A stretch of 64,000 nucleotides of DNA from Pseudomonas poae (GTDB taxonomy: Bacteria > Pseudomonadota > Gammaproteobacteria > Pseudomonadales > Pseudomonadaceae). The translations under genes and the position numbers were made by a program. A model generated the notes under the pieces. The model was given only the letters and a program-made list of their open reading frames with translations. It had not been told where the DNA came from and made no database searches. Positions 8,172-17,525 of this stretch are shown here, in pieces; position 1 is the first letter of the stretch, and the number at the start of each line of letters is the position of its first letter. Where the stretch lies: positions 4,106,001-4,170,000 of the forward strand of contig CP034537.1 in the NCBI GenBank assembly GCA_004000515.1, read 5' to 3'.

Positions 8172-9536
8172 ATGTCTTCTGTTGCCGATGGGTTGCCCCT
8201 GAACAAACGCCTGCCGGCTGTGATCGCGATCTCCCTGGGGATCGGCATGGCGACCCTGGACACGGCCATCGTCAACACCGCATTGCCTACTCTGGCCGAG
8301 GGCATCGGCACGGACTCCGCCTCGGTGATCTGGGTGGTCAATGCGTACCAGCTGGCGACTATCGCCATGGTGCTGCCGTTCGCGTCGTTAAGCGAAGCGC
8401 TGGGCCATCGCCGCGTGTACCTCGGTGGGCTGCTGGTGTTTATCGTTGCGTCGCTGTTCTGCGGGTTGGCCGGCTCGCTGGTCACCCTGACCGTTGCCCG
8501 AGTGATGCAGGGGCTGGGTGCGGCGGCGATCATGAGCGTGAACACTGCGCTGCTGCGGCATATCTACCCGTCGAAAATGCTCGGGCGGGGCCTGGGTTAC
8601 AACTCGCTGGTGGTGGGGCTGGCGTTTACGCTGGGGCCCACTGTTGCCTCGGCGATTCTGTCGGTCGCGACCTGGCATTGGCTGTACCTGATCAATGTGC
8701 CGTTGGGGGTGTTGGCGTTGGTACTGGGCGTGCGCTCACTGCCGGCTCTGCCGATCACCGGACACGCGTTCGACCGTTTCGCCGCGTTGCTGTGTGCTGG
8801 GTTGTTTGCCTTGCTGGTGCTGGGCTTGGGGTCTGCGGTGCACGGCGCCCAAGGCGCGTTGACGCTGGGCCTGATCGCTGTGGCGCTGGTGTGCGGCGCG
8901 TTGCTATTGCGTCGTCAGGCCGATCACCCGGCGCCGATGTTGGCCGTGGACTTGTTCAAGCGGCCACTCTTTGCGTTGTCTTCCCTTACCGCAATCTGCG
9001 CGTTCGCCGCTCAGGGGTTGGCGTTTGTGTCGCTGCCGTTCCTGTTGCAGACGGTGCTGGGGCACAGCCAGGTGGAAACTGGTTTTCTGATGACGCCTTG
9101 GCCGGCCGTTGTTGCGGTGATGGCGCTGGTGGCGGGGCGCCTGGCGGATCGCATGTCGTTGGGCGTGTTGTGTGGCATCGGGTTGTTGCTGCTCAGCGCG
9201 GGCATGGCGACGTTGGCCACGTTGGAAAGCGGCGCCTCGGCTTTCGATATCGGTTGGCGCATGGCGTTGTGCGGCGCCGGTTTCGGCTTCTTCCAGTCGC
9301 CTAATCTCAAGGCGTTGATGACCAGCGCACCGCTCGCCCGCAGTGGCGGGGCCAGTGGCATCGTGGCGGTTTCGCGCCTACTGGGGCAGACGCTGGGGGC
9401 GTCGTTGGTGGCGCTGTGTTTCCACTTGTCCCTGGGCAGCGGCCCGCAATATGCCCTGTGGTTGGGCTGCGGATTTGCGTTGGTGGGCGCTGCTGCCAGT
9501 GGTTTGCGCTTGCTGCCCTATGGGAAAAGGGCGTGA
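8172..9536 (+). CDS. MFS drug exporter, DHA2 (14-TM) type
   Basis: 454 residues, almost entirely hydrophobic, with about 14 membrane segments. Near the N-terminus is the DHA2 signature LDTAIVNTALPTLAEGIG, and motif A appears as GHRRVYLGG near residue 79. Proteins of this group (EmrB/SmvA-like) are proton-driven exporters of toxic cations or drugs in the inner membrane. The start at 8172 is the first Met; its ribosome site is poor. It is divergent from the carbonic anhydrase with 198 bases between the starts. Substrate cannot be named from sequence. Confidence 0.85.
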   Translation: MSSVADGLPLNKRLPAVIAISLGIGMATLDTAIVNTALPTLAEGIGTDSASVIWVVNAYQLATIAMVLPFASLSEALGHRRVYLGGLLVFIVASLFCGLAGSLVTLTVARVMQGLGAAAIMSVNTALLRHIYPSKMLGRGLGYNSLVVGLAFTLGPTVASAILSVATWHWLYLINVPLGVLALVLGVRSLPALPITGHAFDRFAALLCAGLFALLVLGLGSAVHGAQGALTLGLIAVALVCGALLLRRQADHPAPMLAVDLFKRPLFALSSLTAICAFAAQGLAFVSLPFLLQTVLGHSQVETGFLMTPWPAVVAVMALVAGRLADRMSLGVLCGIGLLLLSAGMATLATLESGASAFDIGWRMALCGAGFGFFQSPNLKALMTSAPLARSGGASGIVAVSRLLGQTLGASLVALCFHLSLGSGPQYALWLGCGFALVGAAASGLRLLPYGKRA

Positions 9537-9582
9537 TTAAGGCTACCGTGGCGGCCTGAATATTTCGGGATGTTTCAGAATT

Positions 9583-10716
9583 ATGACCAGCCAGGCCCTT
9601 CGCACCGCCGACACCCAGTCCCGCCGCGCCGCGCTGACCCTGGCGCTGTGCTTGCCCAGCGACGTGTTGCTCTACCTGCTGCTGCCCATGGAATCCCAGG
9701 CCTTCGGTATCACCTTGGCCCAGGCGGGTATGCTGCTGGCCGCCAACCGCCTGGTGCGGATTTTCGGTTACCGGCATGTGCTCAATTTCTACGCGCGCAA
9801 CGGTGACCGTCTCACCTGCATGATCGCCGCCGGCGCCGCAACGCTGTGTGCCGTGGGTAACTCGATGTTGTCCGGCTTCGCCGCGTTGCTCGGCCTGCGA
9901 TTGGTGTGGGGCCTGTGTTTTGCAGCGCTGAACCTGTCGACCCAGGTATTGGCCACTTCTGAACCGACGGGCGCCGCACGTAGAGCCGGGCGCTCGCGGG
10001 CATTGATCGCCCTTGGGCCGATGCTCGCGCTGCCTCTGGGTGGGTGGCTGACACTGTGGGCCGGGCCACGTCCAATTTTTCTGATCCTGGCGGGTTGCTG
10101 CCTGGTGGGTTTGTGGATGGCGCGCGGCTTGCCGACACTCGGCCACAACCTGCACAGCACGCCGGGACGGCGCTTCAAGTGGCCGGACAGCGTGGCAATG
10201 TGGTCGTTTATCGAAGGCGTGGCACTGGATGGGCTGTTTATCTTCGGCTTGTCGATCCAGGCGCAGAAACTGCTTGGTGGCGATGCGGTGCTGATCGCCG
10301 GCGGCTTGATGGCGCTGCGGTATGTCTCTGAAATGCTTCTGAGCCCGTTGGGCGGCAGGGCGGCACAGCGCTTTGGCGCCACGTCGATGCTGTTGCTGTT
10401 TTCGTTCCTCAGCGCCCTGGCCCTGAGCGCATTTGGCAGTTACTGGGTGATTGTCGGCGCAGCGGCGGTGCTGGTGCTGCGTGCGTTGCAACTGCCATTG
10501 GTGACGACGTTGGTGGCCGAGCGCAACCCAGGGTCGATGCGCGTCTCGGCACTGGCGTCCAACGCGGTGTGGCGGGATATCGGTGCAGGCCTGGGGCCGT
10601 TGCTGGCCGGCCTGCTATTACCGATAGCCTCGGCGCCCTGGGTGTTCGGCGTGGCCGGCGCAGCGATTGCCGTGAGCGCGGTGTTCTGCTGGCGAGCAAA
10701 GGTTTCCACGCCGTAA
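9583..10716 (+). CDS. MFS transporter (12-TM)
   Basis: 377 residues with about 11-12 hydrophobic segments and the basic loop typical of major facilitator proteins (LAANRLVRIFGYR near residue 51; SEPTGAARRAGRSRALIALG in the middle). It starts 46 bases after the DHA2 exporter on the same strand, so the two may be co-transcribed. No motif identifies a substrate. The frame is open and intact. Confidence 0.75.
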   Translation: MTSQALRTADTQSRRAALTLALCLPSDVLLYLLLPMESQAFGITLAQAGMLLAANRLVRIFGYRHVLNFYARNGDRLTCMIAAGAATLCAVGNSMLSGFAALLGLRLVWGLCFAALNLSTQVLATSEPTGAARRAGRSRALIALGPMLALPLGGWLTLWAGPRPIFLILAGCCLVGLWMARGLPTLGHNLHSTPGRRFKWPDSVAMWSFIEGVALDGLFIFGLSIQAQKLLGGDAVLIAGGLMALRYVSEMLLSPLGGRAAQRFGATSMLLLFSFLSALALSAFGSYWVIVGAAAVLVLRALQLPLVTTLVAERNPGSMRVSALASNAVWRDIGAGLGPLLAGLLLPIASAPWVFGVAGAAIAVSAVFCWRAKVSTP

Positions 10717-10748
10717 TCGTTGGTGTCGACACTTCACGCCGCCATCAT

Positions 10749-11270
10749 TCAAGCGTTTTTCAAACCGTCGATCCACGCGGGGTCAAAGCGCGTTTGCTCG
10801 GTATCGATGCCCAACGCCTGCATCTTCGCCTTATGCGCCTCGATCTCACCCACCATCTGCGCCTGGGCGCTGGAGTTGGCGTCCAGTTCGTGCATTTGCG
10901 TCAGCCCCAGATGATAGAAACGCAGCACTTTGATCGCCGTCGGATCATTGGCCTGCACCCGCTCAGTGACCTTGTGCATCACATTGGTCACGCTCATCAG
11001 GCAGCGCTTGAGCTGCCAGCCGTACACCGCCGCCGCCAGCCACGGCTGTGTCCAGAACGGGCCCCGTACCAGCGCCACGGTAATCAGCACGCCGGCAAAT
11101 ACACCGCCCACATTGAAGCGAAAGTTGTCGCCGCCAGGTTCACCGAACAGCATCACTGCCAGAGTAGACAGCACCATGGCCAGCACCAGGAACAGCACGG
11201 CCACGATCAACGTGCTGCGGCGGGTCTGCTGGCGGAAGGTGACGGGGTCGCAGGGTTTGAGTTCGAACAT
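10749..11270 (-). CDS. DUF3087-type inner-membrane protein
   Basis: 173 residues from the ATG at 11270, which has GGAG about 10 bases upstream; an earlier in-frame start at 11312 lacks one. Two membrane segments (about residues 20-42 and 53-67) are followed by a soluble, helical domain with FYHLGLTQMHELD. The pattern matches the DUF3087 family, whose function is unknown. It converges on the MFS gene. Confidence 0.7.
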   Translation of the reverse strand: MFELKPCDPVTFRQQTRRSTLIVAVLFLVLAMVLSTLAVMLFGEPGGDNFRFNVGGVFAGVLITVALVRGPFWTQPWLAAAVYGWQLKRCLMSVTNVMHKVTERVQANDPTAIKVLRFYHLGLTQMHELDANSSAQAQMVGEIEAHKAKMQALGIDTEQTRFDPAWIDGLKNA

Positions 11271-11387
11271 CCGGTTCAAGTCTCCAGAAGGGGCGGGGTG
11301 GCATCTTCGCATGTCTGGGCAATCAAGTTGAACGATGCCTCATCGCGGTTTCTCTAAACCTGTGTAGACCCATTGAGGTGAACCATC

Positions 11388-11564
11388 ATGGCCGAATACA
11401 AACAGCCGCCACCCGGCACCCCGAATCCTGACCGCACACCCGGCGAAGAGGAGCGCGACAACGATGCGTTGCGTCCCAACGACCCGGCGGAGCGTCAGAA
11501 CGACGACGTGGAGCAAGTCGAGGAAAACCTGGAAAACCTGCACGACAAGGCCCGTCCACTGTAA
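11388..11564 (+). CDS. Small acidic, disordered protein of unknown function
   Basis: 58 residues, too short for a standard ORF cutoff. The composition is extreme: rich in Asp, Glu, Asn and Pro (EEERDNDALRPNDPAE, VEQVEENLENLHDK), with no hydrophobic core, so it is probably disordered. It is followed 14 bases later by another small gene, and the pair shares a terminator. I cannot assign a function; a stress-related small protein is only a guess. Confidence 0.6.
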   Translation: MAEYKQPPPGTPNPDRTPGEEERDNDALRPNDPAERQNDDVEQVEENLENLHDKARPL

Positions 11565-11578
11565 GCGAGGAGATTGCT

Positions 11579-11774
11579 GTGAATAATCCTGCGAAAGGCC
11601 CGCATTCGGGTGAGCATGGGAGTGGTAAGGATGAGCTGGGGTTTGATCCGGATTCGCCGGATGTATCCGATCCTCAGGTGGACCCGGTCGGTCCGGCCAT
11701 CGCGCCGTTGGACAAGCAACAGGCGCCTCAAAAAAAGCCGCCCTACGATCCGTTGGGCGACCTGAAGAAAGTAA
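11579..11774 (+). CDS. Small acidic protein, DUF6021-like; stop lost by one indel
   Basis: A GTG start with GAGGAGA in front gives a protein of 64 residues with DELGFDPDSPDVSDPQVDPVGPA and a PYDPLGDLKK ending. In the literal sequence the frame reads through into 12130, across a terminator and an opposite gene. Dropping one A from the AAA at 11768-11770 creates TAA at 11772-11774 directly ahead of that terminator, which I take as the real end. The middle resembles small Pseudomonas proteins annotated DUF6021; function unknown. Confidence 0.6.
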
Positions 11775-11779
11775 GCCAA

Positions 11780-11803
11780 GCCCCGCCGTCGTGCGGGGCT
11801 TGT
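11780..11803 (+). terminator. Terminator after the small acidic gene pair
   Basis: AAGCCCCG pairs with CGGGGCTT across the 8-base loop CCGTCGTG. It is placed between convergent genes (small acidic gene and DUF6555-like gene), so it may serve both. Confidence 0.7.
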
Positions 11804-11806
11804 GGT

Positions 11807-12043
11807 TCATTTAGGTGCGATCCACGTGACCTCGGTAATTCCAAACTTTTCTGCCCAAGGTCGAGTCGTTTTCTTCACCTGTTCATGCCCAACGCGCCCT
11901 ACGCGGCTCACATGCGCAATATCCGCATCCACCGCCGCCCAGTGCCAGGCCTCGGCGTTGTTCATCACCTCGGCGCGCACCACAAAGGACTTCGGTTGAC
12001 CGTGCAGTTGATAGTTAATGGTGTAGATTTTCGCGGTGCTCAT
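11807..12043 (-). CDS. Small DUF6555-like protein
   Basis: 78 residues from the ATG at 12043, with an ideal GGGAGG ribosome site 5 bases upstream. The sequence (KIYTINYQLHGQPKSFVVRAE, AEAWHWAAVDADIAH) matches the short Pseudomonas proteins annotated DUF6555. It has no signal peptide or membrane segment. Function unknown. The frame is open far upstream but only this start has a ribosome site. Confidence 0.7.
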   Translation of the reverse strand: MSTAKIYTINYQLHGQPKSFVVRAEVMNNAEAWHWAAVDADIAHVSRVGRVGHEQVKKTTRPWAEKFGITEVTWIAPK

Positions 12044-12163
12044 GTTGCCTCCCTGTGTTGTTATCAATGGATAGGGAAGTCTTTGAAAAGGTTCATTCAA
12101 AATGACAACCTGCGTGCTGGCGCGGCATAGTGATGCCTTCGCCCTGTGCCCAAGGATCGCGCA

Positions 12164-12991
12164 ATGTCCCGCCTGACCCATCGCTCGCTCTACCTTCAAC
12201 GCCTGGGCTACGACGCGCCGCCGCCGCCCACCCTGCAAACCCTGCAGGATCTGCAACTGCGCCACGTCTGCACCTTTGCGTTTGAAAGCCTGTCGACGCT
12301 GCTGCACCTGCCGGTCCCCATCGATCTGCCCAGCGTGGAGCAGAAAGTGCTGCTGGATGGACGGGGCGGCTATTGCTATGAGTTGAACCAGATGTTCCTG
12401 ACGTTGCTGCAGGAACTGGGTTTCGACGCCCGTGGTATCACCGGCCGAGTAGTGATGGGCGGTCCGGCAGATGCGCACACGGCGCGTACTCATCGCCTGA
12501 GCCTGGTGACTCTGGACGGTGCGCGCTACATCACGGATGTCGGCTTTGGCGGCATGGTGCCCAGCACTCCGTTGTTGCTGGACAGCGAAGCGGTGCAGCC
12601 CACGGCCCATGAGCCGTATCGGCTGACGTTCGACGGGCAGGGCAGTTACACCTTGTGGGCGCAGGTCGCCGAGGAGTGGCGTGGGCTGTATGTGTTCGAC
12701 CTGCAAATGCAGGGGGATATCGACTACACCATCGGCAACTGGTACGTGTCCACGCACCCGGAGTCACCGTTCGTAGGCCAGCTCAAGGTTGCACGCTTGG
12801 CCGAGGGTAAACGCCATACCCTGAACAATGCCAACTACGCCGTGCACTACCTGGATCGGCCGAGCGAGAAATACACGGCCCAGAGTGCCGATGAGCTGCT
12901 GACCTTGCTGCAGGAGACTTTTGGCATTCGCTTACCCGCCCATTCCCACCTTCGGCAAACGCTGGATGCACTCGTTCTGCCTAAGTACTGA
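12164..12991 (+). CDS. Arylamine N-acetyltransferase
   Basis: 275 residues. It transfers acetyl from acetyl-CoA to arylamines or hydrazines in the cytoplasm. The Cys-His-Asp triad is complete: Cys71 in GRGGYCYELN, His110 in ARTHRLSL and Asp125 in YITDVGFGG. The ATG at 12164 is preceded by AAGGA at 8 bases, preferred over a GTG 18 bases upstream. It is divergent from the DUF6555-like gene. The length is normal for the family and the frame is intact. Confidence 0.92.
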   Translation: MSRLTHRSLYLQRLGYDAPPPPTLQTLQDLQLRHVCTFAFESLSTLLHLPVPIDLPSVEQKVLLDGRGGYCYELNQMFLTLLQELGFDARGITGRVVMGGPADAHTARTHRLSLVTLDGARYITDVGFGGMVPSTPLLLDSEAVQPTAHEPYRLTFDGQGSYTLWAQVAEEWRGLYVFDLQMQGDIDYTIGNWYVSTHPESPFVGQLKVARLAEGKRHTLNNANYAVHYLDRPSEKYTAQSADELLTLLQETFGIRLPAHSHLRQTLDALVLPKY

Positions 12992-13101
12992 GCGCGTCGA
13001 GATAGAGCCTTCGCTGAGCTTTCGTCCCCTGTTTGCAATACCACGCTAACGCGCGACGAATGCAATATAGCGCTCTGGCCCGAATCCTTACTTACCTTTA
13101 C

Positions 13102-13126
13102 GCAGAGTTAAGTCCCACAACTCTGC
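13102..13126. promoter_or_regulatory. Inverted repeat upstream of tssA
   Basis: GCAGAGTT and its exact complement AACTCTGC lie 9 bases apart, about 95 bases before the tssA start, in the 228-base space that must hold the promoter of the T6SS operon. A possible -35 TTGACC lies downstream at 13157. I see no sigma-54 site. It could be a regulator binding site or a leader hairpin. Confidence 0.4.
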
Positions 13127-13219
13127 ATGATTCCACCTACATTTCTTCGTAGCCCATTGACCTATAAATCCCAACCGAGCTTGTTCTACTTCCAGAACAC
13201 GTTGAACGAGGGATTTGAG

Positions 13220-14225
13220 ATGGGCCTGCCCACCAACGCTCAACCATTGGATTTCACCGCGCTTGCCCAGCCCTTGGGTGAGGTCGATGGCGGTGGCCAG
13301 AACCTTGAATATGCCCCCGAATTCCTGGAACTGGAAGAGGAGGTCCTGGGTAAGCCCGAGGTGCAATACGGCGACACCATCACCCAGGCCATCGACCCCA
13401 ATTGGCAGCGGGTGACACTGCTCGCCTTGCCGCTGCTGGAGAGCAGCCGTGACTTGCGACTGGCCATCTGGTTGACCCGTGCGCAGCTCAACGTGCACGG
13501 CATTGCGGGCCTGGCTGCCGGCCTGCAGTTGATCCATGGGTTGCTGGATAACTGCTGGGACGGTCTGCACCTAACTCGACCCCCTCGACAATAACGATCC
13601 GCTGCTGCGCATCAATATCCTGGCGTTCCTGTGCGAGCCCGGCGGTCTGCTGCGTGACCTGCTGGATGCGCCACTGGTTCGCGCCCGCAGTGTGGGGACG
13701 CTGAATCTGCGGCAGATCGATCTGGCCAACGATGAGCCAACCGGTGACCTCAGCCCGGCCTTGCTTGAGGGCGCCCTGGCCGAGGCTGACCCGCGCGAGC
13801 TGGGCGCTACCGCCCAGGCTTTGGCACAGGCCCTGGCCCTGAGCGTGCAGATCGAACATTTACTGACGGAGAAGGTTGGCGTCGGCCGCGCCATCGATTT
13901 GAGCCGTCTGGTCACACTGTTGCGGCGTGCGGCGCACGCCACTCGGCGTGACCCACCGCAAATCGATGTGCCTGCGGTTGGCGTTGCTATGCCGACGACG
14001 CGGCTCATCCGTGACGAGATCAACAGCCGTGAAGACGCGCGCCAAGCCATCGACCGCGTGTGTCGCTACTTCCAGGTTCACGAGCCTGCCAGCCCGGTGC
14101 CGTTTTTGCTGCTGCGGGCCAAGCAGTTGATCGACAAGAACTTCATGGAATTGCTGCAGGACCTCGCTCCCGACGGTCTTGCCCAGTTGGCGGTGGTCAG
14201 CGGTATGCGTGACAGCGGCAACTGA
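13220..14225 (+). CDS. tssA: T6SS component TssA; broken by one indel
   Basis: About 334 residues. TssA caps and organises assembly of the T6SS sheath and baseplate. The N-terminal part (LDFTALAQPLGE, LEYAPEFLELEEE, PNWQRVTLLALPLLESSRDLRLA, LTRAQL) is the ImpA-N domain. The ATG at 13220 has GAGGGA 6 bases upstream. The frame shifts by +1 at about 13573-13577 (between DGLH and LDPLDNND); repair leaves an open frame to 14225. It is the first gene of the tss operon. Confidence 0.85.
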
Positions 14226-14261
14226 TCCCTTGCATCAGCCTCACTCAACGGAGCCAGTCCT

Positions 14262-14762
14262 GTGGCTAAAGAAAGCAGTCAGAAATTCATCGCGCGCAAC
14301 CGGGCGCCACGCGTCCAGATCGAATACGACGTGGAGATCTACGGCGCGGAGAAAACCGTGCAGTTGCCTTTTGTCATGGGTGTGTTCTCCGATCTTTCAG
14401 GTAAACCTGCCGAGCCCTTGCCGCCGGTGGCTGAGCGCAAGTTCCTTGAGGTCGATGTCGACAATTTCGACGAACGCCTCAAGTCCATGAAACCTCGCGT
14501 GGCATTCCAGGTGCCCAACACCCTGAGCGGCGAAGGCAACCTGCCGGTAGAAATCACCTTCGAATCGATGGACGACTTCAGCCCGGCCGCCATCGCCCGC
14601 AAGGTGCCAAGCCTCAACCAATTGCTCACCGCACGCAGCCAATTATCCAACCTGTTGACCTACATGGACGGCAAGGTCGGCGCCGAGGCGTTGCTGGCCG
14701 GCGTGCTGGCCGATCCAAGTGTGATGCAAGCCTTGAGCGCTGCGCCCAACCAACCGGAATAA
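14262..14762 (+). CDS. tssB: T6SS sheath small subunit TssB (VipA)
   Basis: 166 residues, intact, from a GTG with CGGAG upstream. TssB and TssC build the contractile sheath. Family hallmarks are the start SSQKFIARNRAPRVQIEYDVE, LPFVMGVFSDLSG and the VDNFDERLKSMKPR region. It lies 36 bases after tssA in the same operon. Confidence 0.95.
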   Translation: MAKESSQKFIARNRAPRVQIEYDVEIYGAEKTVQLPFVMGVFSDLSGKPAEPLPPVAERKFLEVDVDNFDERLKSMKPRVAFQVPNTLSGEGNLPVEITFESMDDFSPAAIARKVPSLNQLLTARSQLSNLLTYMDGKVGAEALLAGVLADPSVMQALSAAPNQPE

Positions 14763-14841
14763 CCGACTGACTGCTCACCTTGCCGGAGCCTCGTTTGCCC
14801 CGGCACGAGGACGCTTTTGCCAAAAATTGAAGGATAACGTC

Positions 14842-16339
14842 ATGTCCGCTACACAATCGGAACAGACCGGACAGTCGCCAGTCACAGCTGAGTTCGACAC
14901 CGGCGACTTCGCAAGCCTGTTGCAAAGAGAGTTCAAGCCCAAGACCGACAGGGCCCAGGAAGCCGTGGAAACTGCCGTGCGTACCTTGGCTGAGCAGGCA
15001 TTGCAAGGCACCTGCCTGATACCCAATGACGTATTGGGCACTATCGAGGGGTTGATCGCTGCGCTGGACCAGAAGCTCACTGAGCAGATCAATCACATCC
15101 TCCATCACGAGGAATTCCAGGGCGTTGAAAGCGCCTGGCGTGGCCTGCATTACCTGGTCAACAACACCGAGACCGACGAGTCGTTGAAGATCCGGGTGAT
15201 GAATATTTCCAAGAGCGAAGCGCACAAGACCTGCGCAAGTTCAAGGGGTGGCCTGGGACCAGAGCCCGCTCTTCAAGAAACTCTATGAAGAGGAATACGG
15301 CCAGTTCGGCGGTGAGCCCTACGGTGCGTTCGTCGCCGATTACTACTTCAACAACAGCGCGCCGGATGTAGAGTTGTTGACCCAGATGGCGCGCGTCAGT
15401 GCTGCGGCCCACTGCCCGTTGATCACCGCCGCCGACCCCAGCGTGATGCTCATGGAGTCGTGGCAGGAACTGGCCAACCCGCGTGACCTGACCAAGCTCT
15501 TCCAGACCCCGGAGCACGCAGCCTGGCGCAGTTTTCGCGACAGTGAGGACTCGCGCTATGTGGGCCTTGCAATGCCGCGCTTTCTCGCCCGTGCGCCTTA
15601 TGGTGCCAAGACCAACCCGGTGGACGCGTTCGACTTCGAAGAAACCACCAGCGCCACTGGCGCCAAGAACTTCACCTGGGCCAACGCCGCCTACGCGATG
15701 GCGGTGAACATCAACCGTTCGTTCAAGCACTACGGCTGGTGCTCGCAGATTCGCGGTATCGAATCCGGTGGTGTCGTGGAGGGGCTGCCGGTGCATACCT
15801 TCCCGACCGACGACGGCGGTGTGGACATGACCTGCCCGACCGAAATCGCCATCAGCGATCGGCGTGAGGCAGAGCTGGCGAAGAACGGCTTCATGCCCCT
15901 GGTGCACAAGAAAAACAGCGACCTGGCGGCCTTTATCGGCGCGCAGTCGATGCACCGACCCGCCGAGTACGACGACCCAGACGCCAGTGCCAACGCCAAC
16001 CTGGCCGCGCGCCTGCCGTACCTGTTTGCCACTTGCCGTTTCGCGCATTACTTGAAGTGCATCGTGCGCGACAAGATCGGCTCGTTCAAAGAGCGTGACG
16101 ACATGCAGACCTGGCTCAACAACTGGATCGGTCGCTACGTGGAGCACAACCCGGCCACGGCCTCCGACGCCGACAAGGCGCGCAAACCGCTGGCCGGTGC
16201 CGAAGTGGTGGTGGAGGAAATCGAAGGCAACCCAGGCTACTACAGCGCCAAGTTTTTCCTACGCCCGCACTACCAGCTTGAAGGCCTGACCGTGTCGTTG
16301 CGGTTGGTTTCGAAGCTGCCTTCTACAAAATCAAATTAA
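14842..16339 (+). CDS. tssC: T6SS sheath large subunit TssC (VipB); broken by two indels
   Basis: About 499 residues, the normal length. It contains the typical [33 protein letters not shown], and the conserved end [13 protein letters not shown]. The ATG at 14842 has AAGGA 7 bases upstream. Two single-base losses lie 17 bases apart, one in the ACC at about 15229-15230 and one in the GGGG at 15245-15248; restoring both gives [15 protein letters not shown]. It pairs with TssB to form the sheath. Confidence 0.92.
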
Positions 16340-16360
16340 CCCACCTGAAAGGCAATCCGC

Positions 16361-16839
16361 ATGATCCTGATGAACTTCACTGGCACCCCAATCAAAGGCA
16401 CCTCCACTGTTGACGCGCACAAAGACTGGATCACCCTCGACGCGCTTCAAATGGGCGTGGGCCGGGCGATTTCCACCAGTGGCGGCGGCGACCGTGACAC
16501 CAGCAATCCATCGTTTTCGGAAATCTCCCTGACCCGGGTTACCGACCTGTCTTCCGCCGACCTGTTTATGCAAGCAGTCTGCGGCAAGAGCCTGGGGGAT
16601 GCCGAGATCCACTTCATCCAGACCGGCGGTTCGGACAAGAAACAGCAGGTGTTTCTCAAACTCATCCTGGGCGGCGCGATCATCAGCGCCTACTCCGCCA
16701 GCAGTAACGGCGAGCGCCCGACTGAAACCATCGCCATCAACTTCACCACCATCAGCTACGAGTTCAACGCCTTTGCCGGCGACACCGTGAAAACCGGCAC
16801 GCCGAAGAAGTGGGACCTGGAAAGAACCAACCCATCTGA
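16361..16839 (+). CDS. hcp: T6SS tube protein Hcp (TssD); stop lost by one indel
   Basis: About 159 residues. Hcp hexamers stack as the inner tube and carry small effectors. Hallmarks are the start MILMNFTGTPIKG, SFSEISLTRVTDLSSADLF and the C-terminal YEFNAF. The literal frame continues to 16894 into a REP element, giving an unlikely tail. One missing A in GGAAAGAACC (about 16821-16823) would give the end LEKNQPI and the stop at 16837-16839, which I take as real. The start has only a weak ribosome site (GAAAGG). Confidence 0.88.
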
Positions 16840-16843
16840 GCCT

Positions 16844-16993
16844 TGTAGTGAGCGGGCTTGTCCCGCGCTGGGCTGCGAAGCAGCCCTAATTTAACCGACG
16901 CGCTCTGCCAGGTAGAGCCCAGTTTTCCGGTTTTGGGGCCGCTTCGCCCCCCAGCGCGGGCGGTGCGACGATTCGACAAGCCCGCTCACTACA
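16844..16993. repeat. Long imperfect palindrome, REP type, between hcp and tssE
   Basis: TGTAGTGAGCGGGCTTGTC at the left end matches, reversed and complemented, GACAAGCCCGCTCACTACA at the right end, and the inner parts also pair in pieces (CCCGCGCTGGG with CCCAGCGCGGG). It is a different REP subtype from the GTGGGAGC one. The right end runs straight into the AGGAG ribosome site of tssE, so the mRNA hairpin would sit inside the operon, just before that gene. Confidence 0.8.
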
Positions 16994-17007
16994 GGAGCAA
17001 TAAATCC

Positions 17008-17525
17008 ATGGGGAGCTGACCAGTCGGGAGCGCCTGCAACCGTCGTTGCTTGACCGTCTGAGCGATGACGACCGCGGGCAGGTCGTAGAGCCGCGGGACA
17101 AACGCGTGTTGTCCATGCGCGATTTGCGCAAGGCGGTGCTGCGCGATCTTGGCTGGCTGCTCAACAGCAGCAGCTTGGGCAGTTTTCGCGACCTCAGTGC
17201 CTACCCGTTGGCCAGTCAATCGGTGCTCAATTTTGGCCTGTTGGACTTGGCCGGCAAAACCGCCGCCGGGTTGGATCGCGAAGCGTTGGGGCGGCGTATT
17301 CGTCAGGCAATCTGGGATTTTGAACCACGCATTTTGCGTGACAGCGTACGCGTGATACCAGTCGCACCGTCCGGCAAAACAGCGGGCCCGAACCAGATGG
17401 CCTTTGAAATTCACGGCGAACTGTGGGGCCAACCGTTGCCCGAGCGCCTGTACCTCAAGACCGAACTCGACCTGGAAGCAGGTGAGGCTCGGCTATTCGA
17501 TATCGAGACAAGGGACGTGCGGTGA
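17008..17525 (+). CDS. tssE: T6SS baseplate protein TssE; broken by one indel near the start
   Basis: About 172 residues, gp25-like baseplate wedge protein. It shows RERLQPSLLDRLSDD, the SVLNFGLLDLAG segment, and the gp25 core AIWDFEPRILRDSVRV. The ATG at 17008 has AGGAG 10 bases upstream, but the literal frame stops at once. Adding one G to GGGG 17010-17013 gives MGELTSRERLQP. The stop overlaps the tssF start (GTGA). Confidence 0.88.

Noticed and set aside
11579..12130. A 183-residue protein continuing from the small acidic gene
   Set aside because: The literal frame crosses a terminator hairpin and the whole opposite DUF6555-like gene. One extra A explains it better, with the stop at 11772-11774.
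16840..16894. C-terminal extension of Hcp
   Set aside because: The extra residues are encoded by the left arm of a REP element. Restoring one A gives a normal stop before it.
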